Assembly (NCBI GenBank): GCA_030613245.1 | Contig: JAUWMI010000010.1 | Location: forward strand, 1-64,000 | Direction: 5' to 3' | DNA: 64,000 nucleotides | DNA from: Candidatus Sumerlaeota bacterium | GTDB taxonomy: Bacteria > Sumerlaeota > Sumerlaeia > MWCT01 > JAUWMI01 | In this document: positions 36,909 to 45,212 of the stretch, piece by piece | How positions within the stretch are numbered: position 1 is the first letter of the stretch | How the letters are laid out: every line of letters begins with the position of its first letter | Notes under the pieces: model-generated | The model's input: the letters and a program-made list of their open reading frames with translations, nothing else | The model's database searches: none | Told to the model about the DNA's origin: nothing | Position numbers and translations under genes: made by a program

Positions 36909-37244
36909 GTGCGTCAGCTCCTTTATGGATTTGCAAAAAATTGGGAATGTTTCGCATATATAAGCTGCAAAGATTTCTTTTGAACCAGAGTACTTTGTGA
37001 AAGTCTGTGCGATGCATTACAAGGATTTCTATCGGATCCTCCAATAACCCTCTCTAGATAACTTATGGAGTATAACAAGGGAAGATTCAGAAGTAAAGGA
37101 GAGATATCCCGTCCGGCCCTGCATCAAGGGAATGCAGCTATTTATAAAGGGGCAAGTGACTTCTGGTTTCGGCCTTAGAATCCTTTGGTCATTCTTCCCT
37201 GCAGCCAGGGCTGAGGTGTTGGAAATGTCTTCAACAGCCAGAGA
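36909..37244. other. Intergenic region upstream of the pseudopilin operon
   Basis: About 335 nt between the hydrogenase protease gene and the pseudopilin gene. It should hold the pseudopilin promoter and the end of the hydrogenase operon. No clear terminator or promoter is seen. Confidence 0.35.
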
Positions 37245-37742
37245 TTATTGCATATTCTCCCGGAGGAGCCGCTGGAGATCGCTTAATATGCGTTTGGTGT
37301 GCTGGGGGAGTGTGGCCGCCACCTGTGGAGTGCAACCTTCGTGCATCGTTTCATTGTCGCTAATTTCCACGGCGTATATGATCACTTTGCGTGGCATGGC
37401 ATAGCCAAGTTGTTTGCCGAGCTCGAAAACTGTGGGCAAGGAGATCGTATGGCCTAAGCTTGGGTGGGGATCGGGCGATTGCAGATCTTCAATGGTAAAC
37501 TGATAGATGTGTCCCGGTGGGTTCTTGCCTGTTTTGATGGAATCTATGATCACCGCGATTTCGTAGTTGGGCAGAAGGTCGAGAAGCCGTAATCCACCTG
37601 CTGAGGATTCCTGGAAATCACAACTAGGGTTCTTGAGCTGCTCTTTCAGATTCTGCAGGATGAAAATGCCAATCCCATCGTCGCTGATCAAGGTATTGCC
37701 GAGTCCGAGAATAAGAATTTTTGGTTCATGTGTCATTAGCAT
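37245..37742 (-). CDS. Hydrogenase maturation protease (M52, HycI/HyaD type)
   Basis: 165 residues. This endopeptidase removes the C-terminal tail of the NiFe large subunit once nickel is inserted. Motifs: LGLGNTLISDDGIGIFI (about 12-28) with the first acidic ligand, AVIIDSIKTG (about 63-72) with the second, and the histidine in SLGHTISLP (about 95-103). The start is ATG 37742 or the ATG two codons later. It is the last gene of the hdr-mvh operon, directly behind mvhA, whose 25-residue C-terminal tail is its likely substrate. Confidence 0.92.
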   Translation of the reverse strand: MLMTHEPKILILGLGNTLISDDGIGIFILQNLKEQLKNPSCDFQESSAGGLRLLDLLPNYEIAVIIDSIKTGKNPPGHIYQFTIEDLQSPDPHPSLGHTISLPTVFELGKQLGYAMPRKVIIYAVEISDNETMHEGCTPQVAATLPQHTKRILSDLQRLLRENMQ

Positions 37743-37909
37743 TGAGTATGTAGTAAGAAGGATCTTTTAGGCATTACGTAAAAGTCGCCTGATTTGCCTG
37801 CATATTATAAAACATCCCCGCCTAGCTTAACACATGAGTCATTTCGTTCGCAATTCTTATTACAGCTTAGGCGGGGTAGAGTCAATTCGCAGTTGTTCTT
37901 ACACTGAAA

Positions 37910-39370
37910 TTACCGTTTGATAACCTGGATCAGCTCACCGCGGCTATTGTGAATGTTGACTTCAAGTGGCATCTGACCTGGGAGCGAGTGTGTGGCGCAG
38001 CCAATGCAGGGATCGTAGGCGCGAAAAGCCATTTCGATCATGTTCAGCAATCCTTCGCTGACTTGCGTTCCCTTCTTGATCAGTCCCTGGGCGGCTTTTT
38101 TAATCGACATGTTAATTGCCGCATAATTATTCACTGTGCCAACGATCAAATTTGCTCTCTTAACAAAGCCCTTCTCATCGGTTACGTAGTGATGAAAGAG
38201 TGTGCCACGTGGGGCTTCTACCACGCCGATGCCTTCATCCGGTGTAGCGGTCGGGATGGTGCGAATCTCGTCGCTGGTTATTTCCGGATCATGGATCAGT
38301 TCGAGGATGCGCTCCGCAGCATAGAGAAGTTCAATGAGGCGAGCCCAGTGAGTCGCCAGGGTTGCATGGACGGGTTTGCCCCCGAGGGTGTCGTACATCT
38401 TTTCAAACGCCTCCTGTGCTTGAGGCGTTGCCATGCCATCGCTGGCGTTAAGGCGAGCCAGCGGAGCGACTCGATACACGCCGCTATCCTTTCCGTCCAC
38501 GAAGCCCTTCCATCCGACTTTTTTCAAGAATGGGAATTTTAGATAGCTCCAGGGTTCAACGTGCTCGGACAGATGCTGGAGGTAGTCGGCAGCAGCAAAC
38601 TTGGCAAATTCCTTTCCGTCTGGATCCACAACGCGCAGTTTTCCATCGTAAAAGTTTACCTTATTCTGGTCATCCACAAGTCCCATGTAGTAGGTCTTAT
38701 GAGTGAAGGAATCGCTGAGGATCAGGTCAACGTATTCTTTGTTCTTCAGCACGATATCGTCGAAGATCTTGAGGGAAAATTGGCCGAACTCCACGGAGCG
38801 CTTGCCGATCTTGATGATTTCTTCCTGCTCTTCTTTGTTCAGTCCTTTACTCACCCCGCCAGGGAGTCCGCAAATGGGGTGACACTGACGTGCAGCGAGA
38901 ATTTCAATCACGCGGTTTGCCTCTTTGCGTGCTTGGATGACGCGTTTGCCGATCTCCACGCCTACTTTTGCAATGAGGCCCAGGATGTTGCGCTCTGCAA
39001 CAGGTGCCTGAGGGCCGACCACGAAATCAGGCCCGGCGAGGATGTAGAAGTGTGTCGTATGGTCGCTGACGTAGAAGGCGCTGTAGAGTAATTCGCGCAG
39101 TTTCTTTGCGGTTGGAGGCGGATCAACGTGGAAGACAGCGTCGAGGGTCTTGCTGGAGGCGATGTGATGCGCTTCAGGGCAGACGCCACAGATGCGGGGC
39201 GTTATATGGGCCAGCTCTTCCACAGGTCGCCCTTCGCAGAATTTCTCAAAGCCACGCAACTCTGGAATCTGGAAATAGGAGTTCGCGACCTCGCCATCAT
39301 CGTTCAGAAATATTTGGATCTTTCCGTGTCCTTCCAGTCGTGTAATAGGATCAATAGTAATCGTCTTCAT
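37910..39370 (-). CDS. mvhA: NiFe hydrogenase large subunit, Mvh (F420-non-reducing) type
   Basis: 486 residues. It holds the NiFe active site that splits or forms H2. Nickel-binding cysteines are C61 and C64 (RICGVCPEAHH) and C455 and C458 (DPCIGCATH). A 25-residue tail follows H461 and should be cleaved by the protease encoded just downstream. The N-terminus DPITRLEGHGKI is typical. Gene order and small-subunit type place it in the group 3c-like hydrogenases that partner heterodisulfide reductase. AAGGAG lies 8 nt before ATG 39370. The mature enzyme should be cytoplasmic, since MvhG carries no Tat signal. Confidence 0.96.
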   Translation of the reverse strand: MKTITIDPITRLEGHGKIQIFLNDDGEVANSYFQIPELRGFEKFCEGRPVEELAHITPRICGVCPEAHHIASSKTLDAVFHVDPPPTAKKLRELLYSAFYVSDHTTHFYILAGPDFVVGPQAPVAERNILGLIAKVGVEIGKRVIQARKEANRVIEILAARQCHPICGLPGGVSKGLNKEEQEEIIKIGKRSVEFGQFSLKIFDDIVLKNKEYVDLILSDSFTHKTYYMGLVDDQNKVNFYDGKLRVVDPDGKEFAKFAAADYLQHLSEHVEPWSYLKFPFLKKVGWKGFVDGKDSGVYRVAPLARLNASDGMATPQAQEAFEKMYDTLGGKPVHATLATHWARLIELLYAAERILELIHDPEITSDEIRTIPTATPDEGIGVVEAPRGTLFHHYVTDEKGFVKRANLIVGTVNNYAAINMSIKKAAQGLIKKGTQVSEGLLNMIEMAFRAYDPCIGCATHSLPGQMPLEVNIHNSRGELIQVIKR

Positions 39371-39429
39371 CGAATCACTCCTTTATCTTCGCTTCTCTTT
39401 CGAGAGGGGTTAGATTGCAGCCTTGCAAT

Positions 39430-40446
39430 TCATCGGCGCGCCGCGACAGTGTTGCGCTGTTTAGTCTCCTCCGGCGCTTTTTCTTCTGCCATTCTTGTCC
39501 GTTTCATCAGCGAATGAGCCAGACTGAAGCGATAGAATGTTCCAATCGGATCCACGATCTGCTTGATAATCCTGTCAATCTCCTCTGGCTCTTTAGCGTC
39601 AATCACGGAGGCAATAGCGCTAAGAAACTTAGCGCCCTGATCCATGACACCCTCGGGTGGGCCGTAGCAGCCTCGACATGGCATATTGGCCCTTATGCAT
39701 CGAGCATCGCATCCACCTCTGGTGGCCGGGCCAGCGCAGATAATGCCCTGTTCCAGAAGACACTTCTTTGGTTCGGGAATTATTTCGAATGGACGGTAGA
39801 ATTTAGTAATTTTCTTTTCTTCTTTCTCCAGCTTACACTCGTCGCACACAGTTTTTTGAGTTGCACCAAGCACTGCGCCTTTGGGTGGCAGAGGTTTTCC
39901 CTGGATGATATGCTCCAGGACAGCCCAGGTTTGCTCTGGTACCGGCGAACACCCGGGAATGAAGTAATCAACGTCCACGGTCTGTGCAAGGGTCTTAACT
40001 GTATCATAAAATTCGGGGAGGGTGAGCGTGCCTTCGTCTACCTTCACAGTGGTCTTGGGCTGGACATTGTTTGGATTATCGGTTGAGGCTGTATATTTAT
40101 ACACGCAGTCGAAGACGCCTTGCTTATTGGTCATATTTGCCAGAGCAGGGATTCCGCCCAAGTGGCTGCATGCACCATAGGCCACAAGGATTTTCGATTT
40201 GCTTCGCAAAAGATGCGCCATGTGTTCGTTTTCTGAGGTGCGCACTGCACCATTAAAAAGACAGACGTCAATATGCTTATCGGGAAACGCCTCAACATCC
40301 TTGTATTTTACATCAATGGCCACGGGCCAGAAAAGGATGTCTGCTGCGGCTGCTAAATCGAGGATTTTTTCATAGAGTTCCAGGATTGCCATATCGCAGC
40401 CACCGCAGCTGGCGGCCCAATATAAGGCGAGTTTTAACTTACCCAT
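39430..40446 (-). CDS. mvhG: NiFe hydrogenase small subunit, Mvh type
   Basis: 338 residues. It carries the Fe-S clusters that lead electrons from the active site. The proximal-cluster pattern begins ALYWAASCGGCDMAILE (about 7-23; C14, C17) and continues with GACSHLGG (about 91-98) and PGCSPVPEQTW (about 166-176). Further cysteines lie in CDECKLEK, GIICAGPATRGGCDARC and CRGCYGPPEG (about 215-265), enough for two more clusters. No signal peptide, consistent with a cytoplasmic enzyme. A 50-residue charged tail ends the protein. It lies between mvhD and mvhA. Confidence 0.95.
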   Translation of the reverse strand: MGKLKLALYWAASCGGCDMAILELYEKILDLAAAADILFWPVAIDVKYKDVEAFPDKHIDVCLFNGAVRTSENEHMAHLLRSKSKILVAYGACSHLGGIPALANMTNKQGVFDCVYKYTASTDNPNNVQPKTTVKVDEGTLTLPEFYDTVKTLAQTVDVDYFIPGCSPVPEQTWAVLEHIIQGKPLPPKGAVLGATQKTVCDECKLEKEEKKITKFYRPFEIIPEPKKCLLEQGIICAGPATRGGCDARCIRANMPCRGCYGPPEGVMDQGAKFLSAIASVIDAKEPEEIDRIIKQIVDPIGTFYRFSLAHSLMKRTRMAEEKAPEETKQRNTVAARR

Positions 40447-40510
40447 AGGCTCTTTTCTCCCTGAATCAGGATATTTATCTTACGACTTTTATACATAAAC
40501 TCGCGTGAGG

Positions 40511-40963
40511 TTATGATGCCTTGGAAGCGGTTTCGGCTGTTGCCTGCTCAGCAGGTGCCTTTTGCCTATGGAACGGGCCAAGGGCGCGAACCTGGGCAGT
40601 CATGTCATTGACCACCTGGGCAAAGCGGTCGCCTTCAGACGCAGAGATCCACTCAAGGCGGACGCGGCCTTCTTCCACTCCGAAGTCGCTTAGCATTTTC
40701 TTCAGGAGATGATACCGACGGAGGGCACTGTAGTTGCCTTCCTGATAATGACAATCGCCAGGATGGCAACCCGCGATCAGGACACCGTCTGCACCGGACT
40801 CCAGGGCCTTCAGGACAAACGTTGGATCAACCCGACCACTACACATCACACGGATCACATGGATGTTCGGGGCGTACTTTATCCGGGCGGTGCCGGCCAG
40901 GTCTGCGCCTGTATAGGAGCACCAGTTGCAGAGAAATCCCACAATTTTTGGTTCAAATGTCAT
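40511..40963 (-). CDS. mvhD: Hydrogenase delta subunit MvhD (electron transfer to Hdr)
   Basis: 150 residues. MvhD joins the hydrogenase to HdrA through a [2Fe-2S] cluster. Motifs: GFLCNWCSYTGADLAGTAR (about 9-27), VMCSGRVDP (about 39-47) and GCHPGDCHYQEGNY (about 65-78), which supply five cysteines. The C-terminus (about 130-150) is an Ala/Glu/Thr-rich tail. AAGGAG precedes ATG 40963. In known complexes MvhD contacts HdrA, yet no hdrA is found here; it may be fused or encoded elsewhere. Confidence 0.95.
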   Translation of the reverse strand: MTFEPKIVGFLCNWCSYTGADLAGTARIKYAPNIHVIRVMCSGRVDPTFVLKALESGADGVLIAGCHPGDCHYQEGNYSALRRYHLLKKMLSDFGVEEGRVRLEWISASEGDRFAQVVNDMTAQVRALGPFHRQKAPAEQATAETASKAS

Positions 40964-41114
40964 CGCAGCACTCCTTCGGCCTCTGAGAGGAGATTCGCAC
41001 CGGGAAGGTGCTTTGCGTGAACAACACTATGCGGTCACGCAGCCGCACAGGTACCTCTCACCACTTTAATCAGATGTCATCAATAACCTTGATCTCTTTA
41101 TCCTTTTCTGCTCG

Positions 41115-42008
41115 CTATTTACGCTCCAGCAATGCTTGATATTTCTCCAACAGCGGTTTTGCGGGTACAATGTTAGTGCGAAGTCCGAGATCCTCATTGG
41201 GCACACCAAAGGCCAGCCCAATAAGCTGGGTGAAGAATAAAATGGGTATCTGGAAATTGAGATTGTATTGCCGGCACACCCGTTCTTGATAGGCATCGAG
41301 GTTAATCTGGCACAACGGACACGCTGTAACTATACAATCTGCCTCGTATTGATCGGCACAAAGCAAGATGTTCTTAATCAGGCGTAGTGCAACGTCTTCC
41401 GTTGAGCCGATCAAGGATCCGCCGCAGCACTTCGCCTTCATTGGGAAATAGACGGCTTCTGCCCCAAGCTGCTCGAACAAGGTATCCATGGTGGTTGGCA
41501 TTTCCGGATCGTCGAATTCGTGAAGGGGTCGGACAATCTGGCACCCGTAATAGCATGCCACCTTGAGACCGCGCAAATCGCGCTTGGCTTTGGCCTGGAT
41601 GGCCTCTGTTCCGACGTCTTGCGTAAAGACGGATAGAAGATGACGTACCTGGATGGTGCCATTGTACGTCAGACCTCCTTCGTCAAGTATCTCATCAATT
41701 TGCTCTTTTAATTTCGGGAATTCCGCCAGGTAGGTGTTTGTCTTATTTAGTGTGGTAAAACAAGCGGCACAGGGAGTAACAAGAGGTCGGCCGTATTGCT
41801 CGGCCAGAGCCAGGTTCCGTGCAGAAATAGCGAACGAGAGAAGCTCCTGGACCGACATGTAGGCCGTAGCGCCGCAACAGTTCCAATCTTCCAGCTCTAT
41901 CAGCCGAATGCCAAGCCGTTCGGCCACTGCCCGCGTTGAGCGATCATACGCTTTTGAGGTTGCCTCAAGCGAACACCCGGGATAGTAGCTATACACCAGT
42001 TCTTCCAT
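41115..42008 (-). CDS. hdrB: Heterodisulfide reductase subunit B-like (CCG domain) protein
   Basis: 297 residues with two CCG (cysteine-rich) domains that bind non-cubane [4Fe-4S] clusters. The first has SYYPGCSLEATSKAYD (about 7-22), EDWNCCGATAY (about 40-50) and TPCAACFTTL (about 78-87). The second has ACYYGCQIVRP (about 151-161), KCCGGSLIG (about 192-200) and TACPLCQINLD (about 228-238). In methanogens this subunit reduces CoM-S-S-CoB; in bacteria without that disulfide the acceptor is unknown. It starts on the last base of the hdrC stop codon (TAATG), so translation is coupled. Confidence 0.95.
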   Translation of the reverse strand: MEELVYSYYPGCSLEATSKAYDRSTRAVAERLGIRLIELEDWNCCGATAYMSVQELLSFAISARNLALAEQYGRPLVTPCAACFTTLNKTNTYLAEFPKLKEQIDEILDEGGLTYNGTIQVRHLLSVFTQDVGTEAIQAKAKRDLRGLKVACYYGCQIVRPLHEFDDPEMPTTMDTLFEQLGAEAVYFPMKAKCCGGSLIGSTEDVALRLIKNILLCADQYEADCIVTACPLCQINLDAYQERVCRQYNLNFQIPILFFTQLIGLAFGVPNEDLGLRTNIVPAKPLLEKYQALLERK

Positions 42009-42583
42009 TAGAAGCCTCCTAAGGATTTCGCCTTACGAATGATTTTCTGTAATTGTGATATGTTGCGGATTTTGGTCGGCAGCAGGGGAAGGCGGCCGTG
42101 AGTAAGTAGTTTTAATCCAATCGGGATATTTTGCAGCAGCTTGAGAGGTTTGGTCTTGAGAAAATATCGCTGGATGAGTTCCAGCTCGTGGTTGCGTCCG
42201 TACTTATTTACAATGTGAGTGAACATCTTGGAGAGCTCTTGTGCATCACTACCTTTGGGGTATTTGCCGTCCTTTATAGAGATACGTTTGAGGGCATACA
42301 TGATGTCGGTTATTTTAATATCCTGCGGACATCGAACGTAGCAAGAATAGCAGGACGTACAGAGCCAGAGCGTGTTGCAGCTTAGCACCTCGTCACGCAT
42401 ACCAGCGCGGATCATCGCAAAGACCTTACGCGGGGTATAATCCATAACGTAGCTGGTGGGGCAGGAGCCACTGCATGTGCCGCATTGAATGCAATCTTTG
42501 ATTTTTTCGCCACCTGGGATGCTGTAAATTTCCTCAAGGAAATCAAGGTGCATACTTTCTTCAAGAACGACGTCACTTTTCAT
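42008..42583 (-). CDS. hdrC: Heterodisulfide reductase subunit C-like ferredoxin protein
   Basis: 191 residues with two [4Fe-4S] motifs, CIQCGTCSGSCP (about 31-42) and CTSCYSCYVRCP (about 75-86). They pass electrons from HdrA to HdrB. The C-terminal half is helical and contains no further cysteines. AAGGAT stands before ATG 42583. It is the first gene of the operon hdrC-hdrB-mvhD-mvhG-mvhA-protease, with a divergent promoter pair about 60-90 nt upstream. Confidence 0.95.
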   Translation of the reverse strand: MKSDVVLEESMHLDFLEEIYSIPGGEKIKDCIQCGTCSGSCPTSYVMDYTPRKVFAMIRAGMRDEVLSCNTLWLCTSCYSCYVRCPQDIKITDIMYALKRISIKDGKYPKGSDAQELSKMFTHIVNKYGRNHELELIQRYFLKTKPLKLLQNIPIGLKLLTHGRLPLLPTKIRNISQLQKIIRKAKSLGGF

Positions 42584-42643
42584 AGCTTATGATCCTTAAT
42601 ATGTATTGTAGAATGGTTTGTAATTCCTAGTCATATATTGTGA

Positions 42644-42693
42644 AACATAGGTTAGGGAGATTATTGACATCAATGTACTTAGAGCCCTATAAG
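42644..42693. promoter_or_regulatory. Back-to-back promoters sharing a TTGACATCAA palindrome
   Basis: Minus strand: TTGATG (plus 42668-42673), 18 nt, TATGTT (plus 42644-42649), reading toward hdrC. Plus strand: TTGACA (42664-42669), 18 nt, TATAAG (42688-42693), reading toward the hypA antisense strand. The two -35 hexamers overlap, so polymerases would compete. The plus-strand pair is the nearer to consensus. Confidence 0.45.
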
Positions 42694-43052
42694 AGAATGA
42701 TGAAAGAATCTCGGTTTTGGGCGCGCGTGTGGGCGTCTTTCGTGATTTGTTTCACAAAAGACCCGAAAAATAAAAAGGTATATATTGCCTGATTTAATGC
42801 TTACCCTTCAAGTCAGCTTACAAGGCTAGGGACGCACTTTCAGGTTGTCAAGAGAAAATTTTTTGGCCGAGCGGGCTACTCTGCGTCTTCCTGGGTACCT
42901 ACGAGATCTTCTGGACTGTGTTTAATGGTTGAAACACAGAATTAGCTTCATCGCAATCGGCGACTTAGGGTTGAAAATGAAAAGGAAAGCCTGGGGATGA
43001 AAAGAGGTAAAGCTCGGTCTGGCACAATATTCGGCGTATGTGCCGTGGGGCA
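42694..43052. other. Intergenic region with hairpins between hdrC and hypA
   Basis: About 360 nt. It contains a hairpin GTCTTTCGTG/CACAAAAGAC (42735-42762) and another GGCACA/TGTGCC (43021-43044) just after the hypA stop, which might be a weak hypA terminator. A 31-codon plus-strand frame (42697-42792) follows the plus promoter, but I do not call it a gene. Confidence 0.4.
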
Positions 43053-43295
43053 TTATTCGCCATCAAAATTGATGACTTGGATCGCGTTTCCTTTTGTTCC
43101 CTGCATGTCAACTTGAGCATCCTGAGCTATAGTGTTTTTGCTCACGATGCCAAAGGCAAACTGAAGCGACTCTGCACTGAGGTTATTCGCTTCGCCAATC
43201 TGGACACGGATTGTAGCGACTTTCTGTATGTTGTGCTGCTTTGCTTCATCAATGACCAGCTTGAGAATTTTTTCTGCGATGCCAAATTCGTGCAT
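43053..43295 (-). CDS. hypA: HypA-like nickel chaperone lacking the zinc-finger domain
   Basis: 80 residues from ATG 43295; HypA is normally about 113-118. The N-terminus MHEFGIAEKILKLVIDEA gives the nickel-binding Met-His-Glu, and the next part VATIRVQIGEANNLSAESLQFAF (in part, VRVQIGE-like, about 29-48) is standard HypA. After SKNTIAQDAQVDMQ (about 52-65) the usual two CxxC pairs are absent, and the protein ends with a strand (AIQVINFDGE) like the normal HypA C-terminus. This points to an in-frame loss of the zinc finger rather than simple truncation. It lies upstream of the hydrogenase operon on the same strand and should aid nickel insertion into MvhA, if functional. Confidence 0.8.
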   Translation of the reverse strand: MHEFGIAEKILKLVIDEAKQHNIQKVATIRVQIGEANNLSAESLQFAFGIVSKNTIAQDAQVDMQGTKGNAIQVINFDGE

Positions 43296-43494
43296 TCCGG
43301 GCGCTCCAAACTGAGAATTGATGGCCGCTGGCAAACTCCCCGGCGTGTTGACCGAGCGCGACGTGAAATTGTATTGATTTTCCGATCTTCGTGTTCTATA
43401 AGCTTGTTGACTTACTTAGCCTAGCCATGCTTTTACAGTCAAAGGAATTCTTCTTACTGATACGCGCGGGGATTTGGTAAAAATGAAGGAGACG

Positions 43495-43992
43495 ATGAAG
43501 CCAAAAATCGCATTATATCCGGGTACGTTTGACGGGTTGACCTATGGTCATCTTGATTTGATAAATCGCAGCTGCAAATTGTTTGACAAGCTAATCGTGG
43601 CAGTTGCTCACAACGAATTTAAAAAGCCGTGGTTTACGGTAAACGAACGCGTGGAGATGCTCAAGAAAGTCACTGAGGATTTGGCGAACGCCACGGTTGT
43701 GGACTTTAAAGGTCTGACAGTCAAATTTGCGGTACAGGTTGGAGCACAGTTTATTATTCGAGGCCTGCGGGCGATCTCGGATTTCGAATTCGAATTGCAA
43801 ATGGCCTTAATGAATAGGAAGATTGACGACCGGGTTGAAACGATCTTCCTGGCGCCGGCCACGGAGTTTTCGTTTTTGAGCTCCCACTCAGTAAAAGTGG
43901 TTCTTAGACACAACGGCGATATCAGCGACTTTGTCCCGCCAGTTGTAGAAAAATACTTTCGGCAGAAACTCAAGCTGAAGGGTGCAACATAG
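43495..43992 (+). CDS. coaD: Phosphopantetheine adenylyltransferase
   Basis: 165 residues from ATG 43495 (MKPKIALYPGTF), a normal length. In-frame starts at 43474 (TTG) and 43483 (ATG) are less likely; AAGGAG at 43486-43491 favours 43495, though the spacing is short. CoaD adenylates phosphopantetheine in coenzyme A synthesis. Motifs: YPGTFDGLTYGHLDLI (about 8-23; the nucleotidyltransferase TxGH), AVAHNEFKKPWF (about 37-48), IIRGLRAISDFEFE (about 86-99) and the C-terminal FSFLSSHSVK (about 123-132). It is followed by panB, also of the CoA pathway. Confidence 0.96.
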   Translation: MKPKIALYPGTFDGLTYGHLDLINRSCKLFDKLIVAVAHNEFKKPWFTVNERVEMLKKVTEDLANATVVDFKGLTVKFAVQVGAQFIIRGLRAISDFEFELQMALMNRKIDDRVETIFLAPATEFSFLSSHSVKVVLRHNGDISDFVPPVVEKYFRQKLKLKGAT

Positions 43993-44147
43993 TGTGGCGT
44001 CTCCAGGCATCTCAGTTTCGGTAGGGTGGAGAAGGGTCTGAGCTTTTGGCTGATGTGTTATGGTGAAGGGGAGCGTTAGCACCAACACGCTGTGTATTAG
44101 CCGGTTTTTTAAGGCCATGGTAGTTTGAATGGACGGTGAATTGATTT

Positions 44148-44948
44148 ATGGCAGGCAAGATTCGCATAACAACAATCCAGAAGATGAAGCAGGATGGGCA
44201 GAAAATTGCCATGTTAACGGCATATGATTATCCGATGGCACGCATCCTGGATATGGCAGGCATTGAGATCATACTCGTTGGCGACTCGGTAGGGTCTGTT
44301 GCCCTCGGCTATGGTAATACGGTTCCCGTGACGATGGCTGACATGATTCACCATTGCCAGGCAGTACGGCGGGGTGTAACTAATAGTCTGGTGGTTGGTG
44401 ACATGCCGTTTATGAGCTACAAGATCAGCCAGAAGCAGGCAATGACAAATGCCACTCGACTTGTGCAACGCGGCGGCGTGGAGGCGGTAAAAATGGAAGG
44501 AGGTGGGGAAATTGTCCCCATCATCCAGACCATGGTGCAGGCGGGCATTCCCGTGATGGGTCACGTCGGTCTTACGCCTCAATCTATTCATCAACTTGGT
44601 GGCTACCGGATCCAGGGGAGAGATGATGAGGCAGCTACGAAGCTCCTGAACGACGCGCAGCGACTTGAGGCAGCCGGCGTGTTTGCTTTGGTTATCGAGG
44701 CGGTGCCTGAGGAGGTGGGCAAAACCATTACGGGAGCGCTTCGGATTCCGACTATTGGCATTGGAGCTGGCCGAGGCTGCGACGGCCAGGTTCTCGTACT
44801 CGGAGATTTCCTGGGATTGACTTTCGGAAAAGTGCCCCGGTTTGCAAAGAAGTACGCGGATCTTCAGCAGATCATTGGGAACGCCGTTGAGCAATACATT
44901 CGTGAAGTGCGCGAAGGCCACTTCCCTGATGAAACGCACCACTACTGA
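44148..44948 (+). CDS. panB: 3-methyl-2-oxobutanoate hydroxymethyltransferase
   Basis: 266 residues. PanB makes ketopantoate using methylene-tetrahydrofolate, the first step of pantothenate synthesis. Motifs: LTAYDYPMARILDMAGI (about 23-39), VGDSVGSVALGY (about 44-55, Asp metal ligand), GDMPFMSY (about 84-91), VKMEGGGE (about 113-120), GHVGLTPQS (about 136-144) and IGIGAGRGCDGQVLVLGD (about 205-222). The protein is complete. It follows coaD, so two CoA-pathway steps are grouped, but panC and panD are absent. Confidence 0.97.
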   Translation: MAGKIRITTIQKMKQDGQKIAMLTAYDYPMARILDMAGIEIILVGDSVGSVALGYGNTVPVTMADMIHHCQAVRRGVTNSLVVGDMPFMSYKISQKQAMTNATRLVQRGGVEAVKMEGGGEIVPIIQTMVQAGIPVMGHVGLTPQSIHQLGGYRIQGRDDEAATKLLNDAQRLEAAGVFALVIEAVPEEVGKTITGALRIPTIGIGAGRGCDGQVLVLGDFLGLTFGKVPRFAKKYADLQQIIGNAVEQYIREVREGHFPDETHHY

Positions 44949-45212
44949 GGCGGATATTTTGCGACTGGGAGGCAGTCTGGCTGGAACGAGACGTTGTGAA
45001 CCTGGGGAATGATGCCTGGCAGGAGAAAGGCACAGGAGCCGGTGGGCGGACTTTGAGTCGGTACACGTTCTGGATCGGGATATGTCTTCAACGGACGGAG
45101 GATGTTCTTAGGACCGAGAGCGACAGTTTTCTCTCAGGGACAGGAAAAGACAATAGGCCGGGCGAGCTAGCAAGCACTCCGGCCATTTCGCTATTAACCG
45201 AGCGGGAGTAGC

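Noticed and set aside
42008-42583. hdrC as a fragment of a larger HdrCB fusion
   Set aside because: Stop and start overlap cleanly (TAATG), and both proteins have normal lengths and complete motifs.
44996-45211. 71-codon plus-strand frame between panB and nadC
   Set aside because: It starts at GTG without a ribosome site, has no family match and ends at the nadC ribosome site; tested in mind as a panC remnant without success.
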